A DNA stretch of 64,000 nt from Volvariella volvacea V23. Its lineage: Eukaryota; Basidiomycota; Agaricomycetes; Agaricales; Pluteaceae. The notes beneath the pieces are model-generated. The model saw only the letters and a program-made list of their open reading frames with translations, was not told where the DNA came from and searched no databases. The position numbers and the translations under genes were made by a program. The stretch is taken from the NCBI GenBank assembly GCA_000349905.1, contig KB722745.1:844622-908621 (forward strand), given 5' to 3'. The first letter of the stretch is position 1. The number at the start of each line of letters is the position of its first letter. Below, in pieces: positions 15,144 to 28,235 of this stretch.

Positions 15144-17262
15144 TCAGAGAATGGCAGTACAAACCTTGTTGAGCAAAGATGCGAGTTCAGGCACAAGCGA
15201 CCCCAAATTTTCACCTGCCTTTACCCCATACACCATATTCTGACAGCGATATTTGAACGTCGCCAACATCTTGTTGCCAACGTTGTTTGTGACATTCTTT
15301 CATGAAAGATGAAACGGTAAGGGTTTTTGCTGTCAGGTTGATACAAATACAAGAGCAGCCCGTACCTTTGTGGTAATGAATGGATCCATCACGACGATTT
15401 TTTCCTTGTACTTTTCTGTTATGCTAAAGTTGGGTGTGGATGGCGTTTCTGACGATGCATCTTGCTGTTCGACTTGATCACCCCATTCTCCGGCTTGGCC
15501 CGTCTCGTCCAATCGATTTTTATCAAATATGCCGCCACGTCGGATGTCTACTACCCCCGACTTGTAATCGTGCTCAAAGCCCCAATATCTGGAGTGAGAA
15601 TTGGGTTGTCAGCTGATGGACGGACAGACAACGCGGAACGAAGGTGTGTACGTACTGGAACCAATCAAGTGTCACCTCCCCTAATGATCGGAATGGCGGG
15701 TGATTTTCATTGTCTAGTCTGTACCGAACATCGCATTTCATGCCTCGAGGACTCCTGATCCAGAATATTCCTTCATTACTCGAAGGATCGAGAGGGGGTA
15801 GTGATGCTTGTAAATTGGGGAGTAAACCACGCGTCTGTATGCACGTGAGCTATGACTGGATTCAAGCTGTAGGGCTATCCTTACCTGGAAGAATCCAATG
15901 GTCATAAGAGCAAAGGCATAGCTACTAAAACTTGAAGGCATGCCTTGCGTACTGGGCTCATTCAACCCATAAGGTTGAGCCCAAAACTTGATAAAACCCA
16001 ACATCGGCCGCAGAAGTGGGTTGATCTCGCAATAAGCTGAAATCATGTCCGAGTTGATGAGCCCAAGTCGGTCATTCACGTTAATGTCACATCTTAGATT
16101 TGTTTCTGGGTCCCTAAACTTCACTGCACTGGGTTCACGGATAGTCTGGCGGATGAGGTTGGTGGAGGACCCACCAATCGGTACTTTGGCTGAGTGAACG
16201 GGTTCTATTCCGACGAAACCTGCTCGCTGAAGAGTTCGGGCAAGCTTTCTAGTATAGTAAAGTGGCTATGAGCAGCAGTCTTCATGTCATCAATATATGA
16301 ATAGACATGCCTCACGTCATAAATGGCTGCCCAGTGGTTAATGTGCATGGTATCGTAGTGCATAGAAGGTCTACTTACCTGGTAAGACCGATATGTTCTC
16401 GGGTGGAAATCCCAGCTTCCTTGACTCATCCTTGAATGCCATTGAATTGATTGAGACTTCCACTACCACAGAACCGCAAAAAAAACTGACCAATATGACG
16501 ATATCCAGGTCGCTATCCCGCTTCGAAACTCCATACCTTGTACTCCAACTTTATAACGCACAGGAAGCTGGTGGAGTGTGCTTACCTCGTACTACCGAAG
16601 ATCTCCGCTACATATTTCTCACCATAAGCCTGCTGAATAGCGTGCTGTATCCTCGACAACGTCAATTTCCGGTAATCCTGCACATAATTGGGCAGTTTCA
16701 ACACCTATACGTCTCGAGTTAGTATATCTTCACAAGCAATATCACAATTCCAAAGGAAATCCGAATTTTAGAGTCGAAAACTTACCATACACATGTCCTT
16801 GTAAGATAAATCCTGGAAAGTTGAAATCCTCGTATCTACGAGCGTATCCCAATCACGTTGCGGTCGGCCATCGTTGACACGCGATTTCCATGGTCGCTCT
16901 ATAGCAGGTTTGGGCTTGAAATATTTCGGGGTGGGGGGACCAGCATAACGCGAGCTGGGCTGATGCTCCACCTCGCCCGACCAAAGCTTTTTATGACGGT
17001 CGAACGGGGGTGGGCGTACCCGTGGCATAGGTGCGTCGCCATCCCAAGTACGGGGACCAAAGTTGGCCTTTATTGGTTTCCACTGATAGCTACGTTCTTT
17101 GGGTTTGAATTTAGTGGCATCGTAATGGTCATGCTGGTATTTTGGCGGTCGCGATGGTGGTGGTGCTGGCTGTGGGAGTGGTTGTGGGGGAAGCACCTGA
17201 AGTTTGGGGGCTGGAGGTGCTCGAGATACGCGCAAACGATGAGATGCAGCTATCCTGGGCAT
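15144..17262 (-). CDS. Cid1/TUTase-family nucleotidyltransferase (poly(A)/poly(U) polymerase-like)
   Basis: Adds untemplated nucleotides to RNA 3' ends. A long Pro-rich, basic N-terminus (PPQPLPQPAPPPSRPPKYQ) precedes LSYKDMCMV and LPNYVQDYRKLTLSRIQHAI. The catalytic motif spans an intron: IFGSTR joined to YGVSKRDSDLDIVIL, giving the G-S helix-turn and the D-x-D metal ligands. IREPSAVKFRDPETNLRCDI with DINVND supplies the third acidic strand. The poly(A) polymerase-associated region follows (NPLLRPMLGFIKFWAQPYGL; PSSFSSYAFALMTIGFFQ), and it ends IVVMDPFITTK joined to NNVGNKMLATFKYR. MDPF...NV is typical of Cid1/Trf-type enzymes. The start at 17262 (MPRIAASHRLRV) is tentative: an ATG at 17349-17351 is in another frame that closes. 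The stop at 15144 is also tentative because a GTTTGT just before it could be a splice donor. Whether it adds A or U cannot be told from sequence alone. Confidence 0.85.
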
Positions 17263-17787
17263 CGCCTGACACCCGTTCTACGAGTTTGTCGAGGTTGATT
17301 CGGAAGAAAGTTGTCGGCCCTGAACAAGTTCCCGGAACGGGACAGTGACATCCGAGCCGATGTTAAGCACGACCACCAGCCTTTCAAGTACTTTGTCGGT
17401 GCAACTCGCTTTCGTTGCTGTTTTTTTGTGCGCAAGTGCTACGACGACGCGACTTGAAGACAGAATCTACCATGACTACGCAGCAGCTCGGGCGACCCTC
17501 GTGATAACGACCTGTGCAGCAATATGTACAACAGTGAGCAGCTGATTGCCAGGAGCTCCCCTGGGATATATTGAGATAACCTGCACTCAGAGCGGATGCT
17601 TTTGCGAGTACCGGTATTATGTGGGTCTCGTCCTACAACCCATGGTGATCCTCAACACCGAGTTTCACCGTAGTCAAGTGCAGAGTGTTGATCTTCTCCA
17701 AGCAATCACCTCAGCGCACCACCTAATTGTAAGTCCCGATCGAACGGCGATGGGATAAAAGCTCGTTCATGGTGTGGGTGCTCAAGC
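17263..17787. other. Divergent promoter region, no gene seen
   Basis: Lies between the start of the minus-strand nucleotidyltransferase and the start of the plus-strand P450 copy. It should carry both promoters. The only specific signal noticed is the TATA-like box at 17753-17762. Confidence 0.5.
17753..17762 (+). promoter_or_regulatory. TATA-like box of P450 copy 1
   Basis: GGATAAAAGC about 30 bp upstream of the P450 ATG at 17788. The same GATAAAAGC core occurs at a similar distance upstream of the paralogue starting at 53205, and a related GCTTTAAAAG lies upstream of the one starting at 55934. Conservation among copies suggests a real core-promoter element. Confidence 0.5.
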
Positions 17788-19941
17788 ATGGACTCCCCAT
17801 TCCAAACTGCTTTCGCCGGTATAGCTGTTATATGCATCTTGTTAGCGGCGAGTAGGGCGCTTTCACGGAGACGATTGCCGCCTGGTCCAAAAGGCCTCCC
17901 GTTGATTGGAAGTGTCCTTACTATGCCAACGCAGAAGCCCTGGTTTACATTCGCTGAATGGGTGAAGCGATATGGTGAGCACACTAGTATCCGCAAGTGC
18001 AAGTGAGCTAACTGTATCTCTACTCTTATACAGGCGACATGATCTACATCTCCATATTTGGTCAACCATTAATTATCCTCAACTTATTTTCGGCAGCCGT
18101 AGATCTTCTCGACAAACGAGGATCAATTCGCCAACAGACCCACTTTGCAAATGGTAGAGCTTTCGGGTTTGACCTACGGGATGGCAGTCTCTCAGAACAA
18201 TGATCGCTTAAAAGTGTATCGCAAGTTCTGTACGAAGGTTATGGGCAATATGACGGCACTGAGAAAGTATGACCACATCGGGGAGGAGGAAAGCCAGAGG
18301 ATTGCGAGGAGGCTGCTGTCTAAACCGGAGGGCTTCCTGGCTCATGCCGAGTAGTAGGTTTTCATCCTACTTCCTACTACCAGACTCAGGGGAACTGTTT
18401 CGTGATGATTGTATTTATTAGTTTCGCTGCGGCAGTTTTCATGCGTGTCGCATACGGCTACCAAGTCAAGGATCATGATGATCACTTTGTAGAGCTCATA
18501 CAAAGCACAATGAAGGGGTTCTCAGAGATAACCACCCCCGGCCGGTTTTTAGTAGAGTTGATTCCAGCACGTACTTGCCAGATCCTTTGTTATTTATCGT
18601 GCGTTCTCGGCTTGAACTCTAACACACCACATCTACAGTTAGATATGTCCCCGATTGGTTCCCTGGTGCTGGGTGGAAAAAATTTGCCCGGAGGTCGGCT
18701 GATGTGGTTCAGCGATCCGTTCATGAACCATACAACTGGACGAAATCGCAGATGGCCGGTCCCTTGATTTGTACTGAATTGCGTTGACTTTTCCTGACTT
18801 CGAGCTTAGGAAATCAATGCTGTCGACTCTTTTATAAGCGACAATTTGGCGGACACAGGAGACATGGGAGAAGAAGCCATAGATCTACTTAGGTGGACAG
18901 CGCGGGCGATGTATTCAAGTTGGTCCCAATTTTATGACCAATCCCTTTGTGTGCATTCAATAACTAATGACGCGTCTTTTAGGTGGAGGTGATACTGTAT
19001 GAACCTCTTGCTGTTCTCGGGAACCCCTGAGCTGAATAACATTCCTGCAATACCAGACCGTCGCCGCTCTTCAATCCTTCTTCTTCTCCATGGCAAAGTT
19101 TCCTCAAGTCCAAGCTCAAGCTCGAGCTGAATTCGATAGAGTCATTGGTAATGACCGACTCCCCACCATGGGAGATTGGGATAATCTATCATTTATCAGA
19201 GCACTAACATCGGAGGTCTTGCGTTGGCATTCTCTCGGTCCCACAGGTATAGGCTACAACCACATATTCCTTTATTCGAAACTAAATTATATCTACTTGT
19301 ACAGGAATACCGCATTTTTCGATGGAGGATGACGTCTACAATGGATATTTTATCCCGAAAGGGACAACTGTCATCCCTAATATATGGTACGTATCCTCTC
19401 CCCTCTATAACAGAGCATTTGGTATGAATGGCTGTTGCATTAATGTATCCCAGGTGGATGACTCACGACCCCGAGGTATATCGCAATCCCAACGAGTTTA
19501 ATCCCTCTCGGTTCCTCAAAACCTGCGAATCTAACGTTCCAGAGCATGACCCACGCCTGATTTGCTTTGGATTTGGTCGGAGGTACAGGTTTATTTGTCT
19601 TGACTATTCTTTATTCTAATTCCTTCCCTACACCCCTTTCCAGATCTGTCCAGGTATTTAGCGTGGCTACTTTTTGCTCACGGCGTCACCTTGTCCATCT
19701 AAATAGGTCGTTTAATGGCCGAAGCATCGATATTTATCTGCTATGCCACAATTCTCGCTACTTTGGATATTACGAAGAACCCTGAAGCCGGTTTGAGGTA
19801 TGATGTTGGGACCTCAACTATCAGGTAAGCGCTGAATTCCGTCGTCTAGTGCGATATGGGTGCTCAGAGATTATTAGTTATATCAAACCATTCAAATGCA
19901 ATATTAAGCCCTGGTCGGCAAAAGCGGTTTTTTTTTGTTAA
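17788..19941 (+). pseudogene. Cytochrome P450 copy 1 (frameshifted)
   Basis: Paralogue of the two minus-strand P450s at 51.0-55.9 kb, with the same exon layout. It begins MDSPFQTAFAGIAVICILLA (membrane anchor) and LPPGPKGLPLIGSVL (proline hinge). It keeps MAKFPQVQAQARAEFDRVIG, LTSEVLRWHSLGPTG (ExxR in the K helix) and FNPSRFLKTCESNVP. Three lesions are visible against the paralogues: about two bases are missing near 18125-18132, where RGSI should join SNRPTLQMVEL; the donor after TKSQM near 18759 reads GC instead of GT; and in the heme loop, FGFGRR (ending near 19582) joins after the intron to ATCTGTCCAG (19644-19653) one base short, so the ICPG cysteine is out of frame. The tail ends in a T9 run before TAA at 19939-19941. 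Assembly error could explain one lesion, but hardly all. Confidence 0.85.
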
Positions 19942-20210
19942 TAAGCCTCTACCTAGCGAGGAGCGAGTCTAACCTGGCTTGGGTCACGTCAGAACAGTGG
20001 ATCTAGGGAATGCAATGTAATTTCTCATTGTAAGTCGTGAGTAGTCGTAGATGGACACTAGCCTTGCAAAAAGGAAACAAGAGAACAATACAACATGGGT
20101 ATATAATACAGATGCAATAGTCCAAGAGATGCAAGCGGAAGAAAAAAACAACTGGATACAGCAAACCCAACAGCCCTTCATCTCATAATTATTATGAGAG
20201 AATAATTTGA

Positions 20211-23200
20211 TTACGTGTCATTGACTTTTCGTGCGCTCATGTTCATATCGTATTCAAGGCTAGGGGTGGTGATTAGTCCAAATTGACAGTAAGGAAAGAG
20301 CATGCGCACACGTTCAAATTTCGCTCTTAGTTCTCCCGGTAGCTTGGGCCGAAGATGGGTAGAATCGACGCGTTGACGACCTCCTTGTAATTGATTTGTC
20401 AACTCTTCTATGCGGCTCTCTCGTCTGGAGGATGGTGGTCGTGGGGAATGAGATTTGGTCTCAAGGTCTACTATGCGGACTTTGAGGTTCTCCACCTCCT
20501 TTTGAAGTGCAGCCTATGACGTTGGCAATTCAGTAAAGAGATGTCCACAAAAAGCATTAGCATTAACGCACGTTATGCCGATCTAGCTCAGTGTTCTCTT
20601 GTTGCACTCTGCTCAATTGTAGTTGGCATTCCTGGAGGTGTGTCTCCGCTCTCTTCATCCTATCATGGGCATTGGCAACTCTGTCCCTCTGTTCATCCAA
20701 TGTTCTCTCCAAATCTTGCTTCTCCAACTGCAATTGTTGGAACTCCCGGTCGCTCGAGAACCTGCTAATATCAGCATGATTCTCCCTGATCGCCTTGAGC
20801 TCGTTGCTGAGCGCTTGTCTAGCATTCTGCAACAGCTCTCGTTCATGGTTGGTCTGTTCTAGTGTTGTGCGGAGTTGATTCAGTTGGGAATGGAGGGACA
20901 GGACTTGTTCCTGTTGTTCTATCTGGACGCCCATTGACTTCTTATATGCATTGTCGAGAGCAGCAATCTTCTCCTCGAGACGTTCTTTCTCTTTCTTCCA
21001 GCCCCCTCGGTTAGAGAGCTCCTTGTCGTATTCTGCCTTGAGCTCTTGGTGCTCCAGCCTGAGCTTGTTGAGGTTGCCGCGGTCGCGTTGATTCTGGTCG
21101 AGTAGACGTTGAGTCTCTAAGTAACACATCAATATCTGCCCTTGAATGCAATAGTGAAACAGTTACTTACGTTCATTGAATTCGGCCAGTGTGGCTAGAG
21201 ATAGCTAGTCAGCCATACAACAGAAAAGAAAGCACTTTGAGCTCTCACCTTGATACTTGTTGCGTGTCTCATTAAAGACCTCGAGTTCCTTCTGGAAGTG
21301 CTCGCGCTCATCCTCCAATTCTTCTGATAACCTTTGGTTTGCCAAGCTCAACTCATCAAGTCTATGACCATCCTCCTCCACCTTAGCCTGTAGCTCTTGA
21401 ACTTGCTTGTCCGACCGTGTCAAGCGCTCCTCTATCCCTTTACGTGATGTAACCGCTTCTGAGTGCATCTTTTCGGCGTCGGCTAGAGTTCGTCGAGCTG
21501 TATAATGCGTGTAAATGGCACAATGGATAAGGAAAGCAACGAATTCCTACCAAACGCTTCGCCCCTAGCGGCCGTAGCACGTTCGATTTCCGCCTTCTCA
21601 AGGCGTTTCTGATAGTCTGCTTCCTTGGCCTTGAACGTTTCAACCACGGTTTGAAGTTCTGCGAGGGATTTTTGAGCTGGGAGAGACCTGAAGCGAGCAA
21701 CTACTTACCACGAATCTTGGACGAAGTTGCAGAGAGTGAAATTTCTTCATCGTCATGACGCTGCTTCAGTTGTCGCTGTGCCTCTATAGAGTTGATGATC
21801 AGACAAAGTGAATAACAGAGAGCAACAAACGCACTTCGAGCTTCACTACTTGCTGCGTCCAGTTGTGCGCGGAGCTCTTGAGCCTCGGCCTCAAGCCTCT
21901 TCTTGTCCTGGACAGTTTCACGTAGTTGGCTTTTTTGCATCTCCAGCTCAGTCTGGGTCGTGCGTTGTTGAATAAGCTGTACGGGTGTCCATCATCAAAC
22001 CCGGATTAATATCCATGTACGAAGCACTTACCAGTGCCTTTCTAGACTCCTCTAGCTTAGCGTAGCTCTCCTGCTCCACCGAAATCATGTCCTTGAACTT
22101 ATCCCACATCGACTGCACCCCTTCAAACTGTGCAGCCTCTGCTGCTCTTCTTGCAGCAGCTTCGTCATCCAACAATTGACCCAAGCGGGAGTTTTCATCC
22201 AACAGTCTACTTCGGTAATGGGCTAATGATGCCTCAGAGAGATCGCCGTTTTGCAACTCGTCTGTCATGCCACGAATAGTTGTCTCGAGGTGTCTTCGGA
22301 CACGATCAGAGGCGGCCATCTGGAGTTCCAGGGCTTGGACGTGCTGCTTAAGGGCGTTTATCTGCTCTTCACTCCGAGCACGATCGCCCAGTGACTCCCT
22401 TGGTCGGCGTCCAGATGAATTTGATGCCTTTGAGGGTGAATCCGTTGATGTACCATTCGTCAAACCGCCTTCTGCACGCATGCGCGAAGCTAGAGCAGAC
22501 ATCTCACGCTCCAGACCATCATCAGCGCGTTTCAGTTCACTAAGCAGTCGTGCTTGGAAGTTGGAGTCTGTGTGGTTGTTCATGACAAGTGCACGGATTT
22601 CCGCATGCTGCCGCTCCATCAGTTGTTTGATCGTCCTGGCCGTGTGTTGAGCAGATTGAGCTCTTGCATCTGTTAATTGTTGCTCTAGATCTGTAATTCG
22701 TGCTTCAAGATTGCGTCGTGCAGCAGCACCTGATTCTGGAGCCTCAAATTCTCGTACCAATGCCTCTAGTTCACCATCCAATTGAGCCTTGAGCCCTTTA
22801 ACGAGTTGAAGTTCCTGCTCCAGCTCCGTTGTGCGAATTTGTGACCTTGTCAGGTCATTCCTTAATCTATGCGATTCCAACTCCACATTCTGTTTGTCCA
22901 AAACCATCTTGTTCAGCTGCTCTTCCAGGTTCTTAATCTCCTTTTGCTTCGACTTGACTTCTGCACGATCGCGCTCCGTCAGCAATTTGATATCCTCTGC
23001 CTCACCCGCCAATCTCGACCGAATCCTCTCGAGAGATTTGATGTATCCATCCTGATTCCGGAGCTCCTGTCTCGCAGCCTCAAGTTGTCGCTCCGCAAGC
23101 TTCTTTGCCTCTTCGTGAACGCGAACGTGCTCAACGATCGTCTTGTTTTGCATGAGCTTTCGCTCCTCCAAGTCTGTTTTAGCCTGTTGCAGCTCGCGGT

Positions 23201-26200
23201 CGAGTTTGACATTACGATCCCTCAGACGGGTGAGTTCGCTCTTCTGCTTAGTGACTTGCTTCTCCAATTCCGTTCGCTTGGTGGACTCTTGCTTGAGATG
23301 CTCTTGTAGAGCCTTTAGCTGCTGTTGATGGGATTCTTTGTCGCGCTGGAATTGCAAAACAACGTCCTCGAAATCATGATACTTCGCTTGGGCGGCTCGG
23401 AGCTGCGCCTCAACGGCCTAGCGCAATCCAATGAACATACGAATACGATATAAAGAGAATTCACTTACTGTCTTAGCCTCCATAGCATCTGCCAGCTGTT
23501 TATCAACCTCGGTTTGGCTAAACTGAAGCGACGCCATATCAGCTTCTAATGCTCGTTTCGACTTCTCCAAATCTGACAGTTTGGCCTCTAATTGAGTCAC
23601 AAGCGTCTTCGCGGCAACCTCCTTCTCGGAAGCCTTTCCGTGTTCTTGTTTCAGCCGTTGAATCTCCCTGGTGCTGTTCTCGTGTTCCAGTTTCAGCTTG
23701 CCTTGGGCCTCCAATGCGCTTTGTCGAGCTTCGACAAGATCACGATTCAACTGCGCTGCTTGAGCTCGCAATTCTGCCAGCTCGGCCTCTTTGCTCTTTT
23801 GGGCTTCATCACGACGTGTCTCCTCGGTACTCTTGGCTTGTAACAAGGCTCGTAGCTCATCGAGTTCATGCTGAAGTTTACTACGAGAGGTGGACTCCCG
23901 TTCGTGATCGGTCTTTTCGGCATTCAGTTGAGCAATCAAGGTATCAACATCACTCTGAAGTGATGCGACCTCCTTGGCAGTTTTTTCACGATCTTTCTTG
24001 AGTTGTCTGATCTCCTCATTCAACTCCAAGATGCGCTTGTCCTTCTTCTGCAGCATATTAGAATAGTCGGTGGCTGTATGTGCATATTCTGAGAGCTGCT
24101 TCTGAGATTGCCGTGCTTCATCCTCGAGCTGATCTGTCCTCTCCTTTATTAGGCGTCTAGAAGGACGTTAGCAACCAGAGCCATGGTCGAATAGCAGACT
24201 CACTTGGCCTGTAGTTCAGCATTGAGTTTCTCCTGATATTCCTGCGATACAGCCTCCAAACGTTCCTTAGCCCTAGCCAAATCCTCTTCCCTCTGCCGGG
24301 CCAAACTCTGGGCTTCCTCCTGAGCTACCTTCAGTTGTGTCCTTGTGGTATCGATTGCCTCCTGTGCGAGCGATAGCTCCTCCGTCAGTTTCGTCAACTT
24401 CTCCTTGTTCTTCTCCTCCATCTCTAATCTCTCAGTTGCCTGCATCAACAGAGCCTGCAACTCCTTCCGCGTTTCGTCACTCTCCTTATTCCGGGTTAGA
24501 GCTCGCTCAAGGCCGGCTTCAAGCGTCTCAATATTAGCGCGAGCTGTCTCCAACTCTTCTTGCAACTCGGCCTCGTTTCGTTTCGCTCGCTCCAGTAGTG
24601 AGCTCTTGTCCAGCACTAGAGCACGTTCAGCTTCCAAGGCCTCTTCGACATCCTTCTTTTCAGCCTCGAGGCTCATCTTGAGGCTCTCCAGCGCCTCACG
24701 TTGCTGCTTGTCGCGATCAGCTCGCTCTTTAATAGCGGCTAATTCTGCCTCTTTCTTGCGCAACTCCTCGTCGCTGCGTGTAGCAGCAAGTAGGGGACGA
24801 ATCTGATTAATGGGTATTAGTTTTTCATAGCCGTAATACGCAATCTCCTTACCTTTGTGTACAATTGCCACCATGGCCATTCTCTCAAATCCCCATAGAC
24901 CCTCGCATTCCTCTGAATAGTTCTAATTGCAACCGCCCTATTCAAAACCTTCTTCATTTGTCTCCTCGCCGTCCACATCCGCGCTACGGCCTGCAACCGA
25001 GAGAAAATATCGAACAACAGTCTATCCCTGCTCTCTTCAAGCTCAGCAAGCACACCGGCTTTGAAGAAAATCTTTGACGTTCCGATCCTGAATATCGATT
25101 CGTCAAGTTCGAGGGCTTTGACCATCCTCCTGCAAGCTTCTCTTCCATCCATATAGCCACGAGGGATGACCCCTGGTGTTAGAATTTCGTAGCGTTGTCG
25201 GAATTCGACGAAGGGCAGCCGATTTGGATATCCAAGTCGTGCGATACGAATACCCTCAAGCACACCATTGCAGCGCAACTGATCCAATACAAGAGGAACG
25301 TCCACCTTATTTGGCTTCTTGAGCGTATTCGGGACGATACATCGAACAAAGTGCGGTTGAGTGGCTTGTAGCTGGGCCATGAGACTGGCGAGTTGTTCTT
25401 TATGTCTTTGGCCAACAGTTCGGAATGCGCCCTTCTTGATGACCCGCCGTCTCCCTTGCGTGAGAGCGCCGTTTCCTGTGGGTTCACCGTAGTCTGCAAA
25501 GAGACTGGCGACGTAGTGCTGAGATGAAACAGACATGACGCGCGTCAGGTTGTCATTCAGTGGATCTTTGTTCTTCTCAAGCCATCCCTCGGTACGATAT
25601 TCTACTTTGGCGGCATAGTGCTGGACGATAAACCCTTGGTGGAAGCGCGACGGCTCGTACTTGAACTTGCCGGGATGAGGCTCGCCGTCCTGGGGATCGT
25701 GGGTAGCCCATAGGGCGTGCAGCTTGTCGGTCAGTGTTCGATCTGTTGCCTTGGGCATGATACACTCTTCATCGAGACAGCTGAGAATACCAATGGCATT
25801 GCCGCTGGTCTCGATCAAATCGATCGTAGGCTGCAAGTCCAACCCAAAGTTAACATAGTCCCATTGAATCCCTTCCCGAGCGTACTCTTCTTGTTCCAAT
25901 ACGAACATGTGGTGATTGAAGAACTGTTGCAGCTTCTCGTTGGTATAGTTGATCAGCAGCTGTTCGTAAGTGTTAATTTCGAAGATCTCGAAACCTGCAA
26001 TATCCAGCACGCCAATAAACGTGGATTTGGATGAAGGACGGTCGAGTGCACGATTTATACGCTCCACCAGGGACCCAAATGATTTCTCGTATATAGTCTT
26101 GCAAAGTGAAGCAAGTTCATCCAGAGCTTGTGTTTTAGTACGCGCCTGTTGGACCCATTCTCTGCCCGCGAGGACTCTGGGACGAAGAATCGCGTTCTCA

Positions 26201-27804
26201 AAGTCTGTGTAGGGTATGCCCAACAAGTAACAGACGCGTTCCACCTGCGATGGGTCTGCAAATTGTGGGTTGTCCACTTTACCGCTAAATTCGACGTTCC
26301 CAATATGAAGGATGGCAGCCACTATCCGGAAGAGGTCAAATTGCTCTTCGACAGTGAAACCAACAACATCCAAAGCACCCTATCACTCCCCATGAGAACG
26401 AATATATGTGAGTAGAGCGCTTTGACCAACCTTGAGGGCATGCCATTCTTCTGTATCATCAACACCATCCACCTCGCGTCGGCTCTTGTTCAAGTAGTTA
26501 TAATGTTCAATGTCGCTATCCAGCAATAGGCCATCTGACCACCGAAATTAGCCTACGCATGAGAGATTCCTAGGGAGCCTAACCTTTCAGCGCTCCGCCT
26601 GCAGCTAAAAGTTGGTAAAACACGTGAAAACTCCGCTCTGCCTCACTCCTCACTACAACTCGACTCTTCTCCAAAAGGTACCAATCAATATTAGCCCCAG
26701 CAATACTTCCATCCGGCGCAAAGTTGATTCGAATGAACTTGCCGAACCGACTGGAGTTGTTGTTCCGCTGGGTCTGAGCATTTCCGAAGGCTTCCAAAAT
26801 AGGGTTGGCTTGAAGAATCTGTCGCTCGAGAAGGCCAAGGCGACTCCTCGCAGTCGTGAAAGACCCGGATCCTGATACTGAGGCTCTGGATGGCCTAGGA
26901 GCGTGTCCTCTTCTAACAGAATTTGACCGTGGTAGACCCATTGAAGGCATTACCGCGAAGGAACTCGTACTGCCGAGCGTTGATGACCTTGCGTGAGTAC
27001 CATCGTGAACATCAGTTGCGATAGCTGCTAGGTATTGGATAACCTTCTTCGTGCTCTCGGTCTTACCAGCGCCAGACTCTCCTCTATGAACATAATTGGC
27101 ACGAGACCACCGAAAGCAAGAAGTCAGCGGCCACGTACGTGATGAGAATACTTTGGTTCTCCCTTTCATCACCCATATTCACCCAAGCGCGTTCAGCGAC
27201 CGCGAAAATATGCGGAGGATTCTCATCTCTTCGCTTGCCACGGTATTGTTGGATGATCGCGTCTGAATACAGGGGCAAGCTCTGGTAGGGATTTATAGCG
27301 ACCAAGAACAGCCCTGAATACGTCTGTTGAACTAATTAGCCAAGCCAACCATCGGGTGAACATCCGATCGACTTACATAGATTGCCTCGGAGCCGTATCT
27401 CAATCTCAAGTTATGAACGACGCTAGCCTCGTTCAGAAACGTCAGATCTGCGATATCTTCCACACGGTCGAACTTTGGTGGATTCATCTTGAATAATGCG
27501 TCGTAGGAGACGTGTCGATGCTAATACCGCATCGCACAAGGTTCAATGAATGAAACCCGAACATAGAAAAAAGTCGTAGGAAGGAAACTCATCAGCTATA
27601 TAATACTCAAAACCACGAAAGCGATGGACATACTTCTCCATTCAAAGCCATAACCACTTCCGCACATTTCTCCTCCTCTTTCATCACCCAAGCAGCCAAA
27701 TAACCTTCTCTAACATCAGGTATCCATACCCACTTCTTTTCATTGAATTCTGCCTGTCTCGCTGCCGCCATGGCAGCTTCAGCACTTGACGTCGGTGCAG
27801 CCAT
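20211..27804 (-). CDS. myo2: Class II myosin heavy chain
   Basis: Actin-based motor of the contractile ring. Roughly 2,200-2,350 residues in many exons. SH3-like N-terminus ([18 protein letters not shown]), then [17 protein letters not shown]-loop [19 protein letters not shown], switch [16 protein letters not shown], switch [22 protein letters not shown], and the relay and actin-contact segments ([20 protein letters not shown]). The converter/lever region [19 protein letters not shown] leads to an IQ-type helix ([20 protein letters not shown]). From about residue 830 the rest is heptad-rich coiled coil, interrupted by a short Ser/Pro-rich segment ([20 protein letters not shown]) and ending [12 protein letters not shown] at 20211. 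Loop 1, between the P-loop and [18 protein letters not shown], is unusually long (about 60 residues, Ser/Arg-rich). The start at 27804 ([19 protein letters not shown]) is the first ATG in frame. Classes V and I are ruled out by the continuous coiled-coil tail. Confidence 0.94.
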
Positions 27805-28235
27805 CTTGAACAGTTATTATTATCGCTCCTCAAGTCCTCTCGCTTTCAAGCCTCAATACTTCAACTTGTTCGTTCGTGGTCGATAACACAAAGACCGAAA
27901 GTTAACAACAAAAACGTTGTTGTTCAGTTGTGCGGCGTTCCTCGGTGGATAGATTGTTCCAGTGCCAGTTGATTGATCCCCCTGTGCGGTATGGTATCAA
28001 CTATCGCAAATCGTGTCGGTGTGATAAGTCGTGAACTAGGTAGATCGTTATGCAGGGGAAAACGTCGCCTTGGTGAAGTGAAAGAGAGACGTTGAAGGNN
28101 NNNNNNNNNNNNNNNNNNNNNNNNNNNNNNNNNNNNNNNNNNNNNNNNNNNNNNNNNNNNNNNNNNNNNNNNNNNNNNNNNNNNNNNNNNNNNNNNNNAA
28201 GTACACATGCACACGTTGGTGTATCTGTGACATAC
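27805..28235. other. Myosin promoter side and 3' flank of Ppo gene, with gap
   Basis: Contains the myosin 5' flank and, inside or next to the gap at 28099-28198, presumably the last exon of the Ppo gene. No complete coding frame can be placed here. Confidence 0.5.
28099..28198. other. Assembly gap (100 N)
   Basis: Exactly 100 N, a scaffold placeholder. The last visible Ppo exon ends at a GTATGT donor at 28236, so the terminal exon is likely hidden here. Confidence 0.99.
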
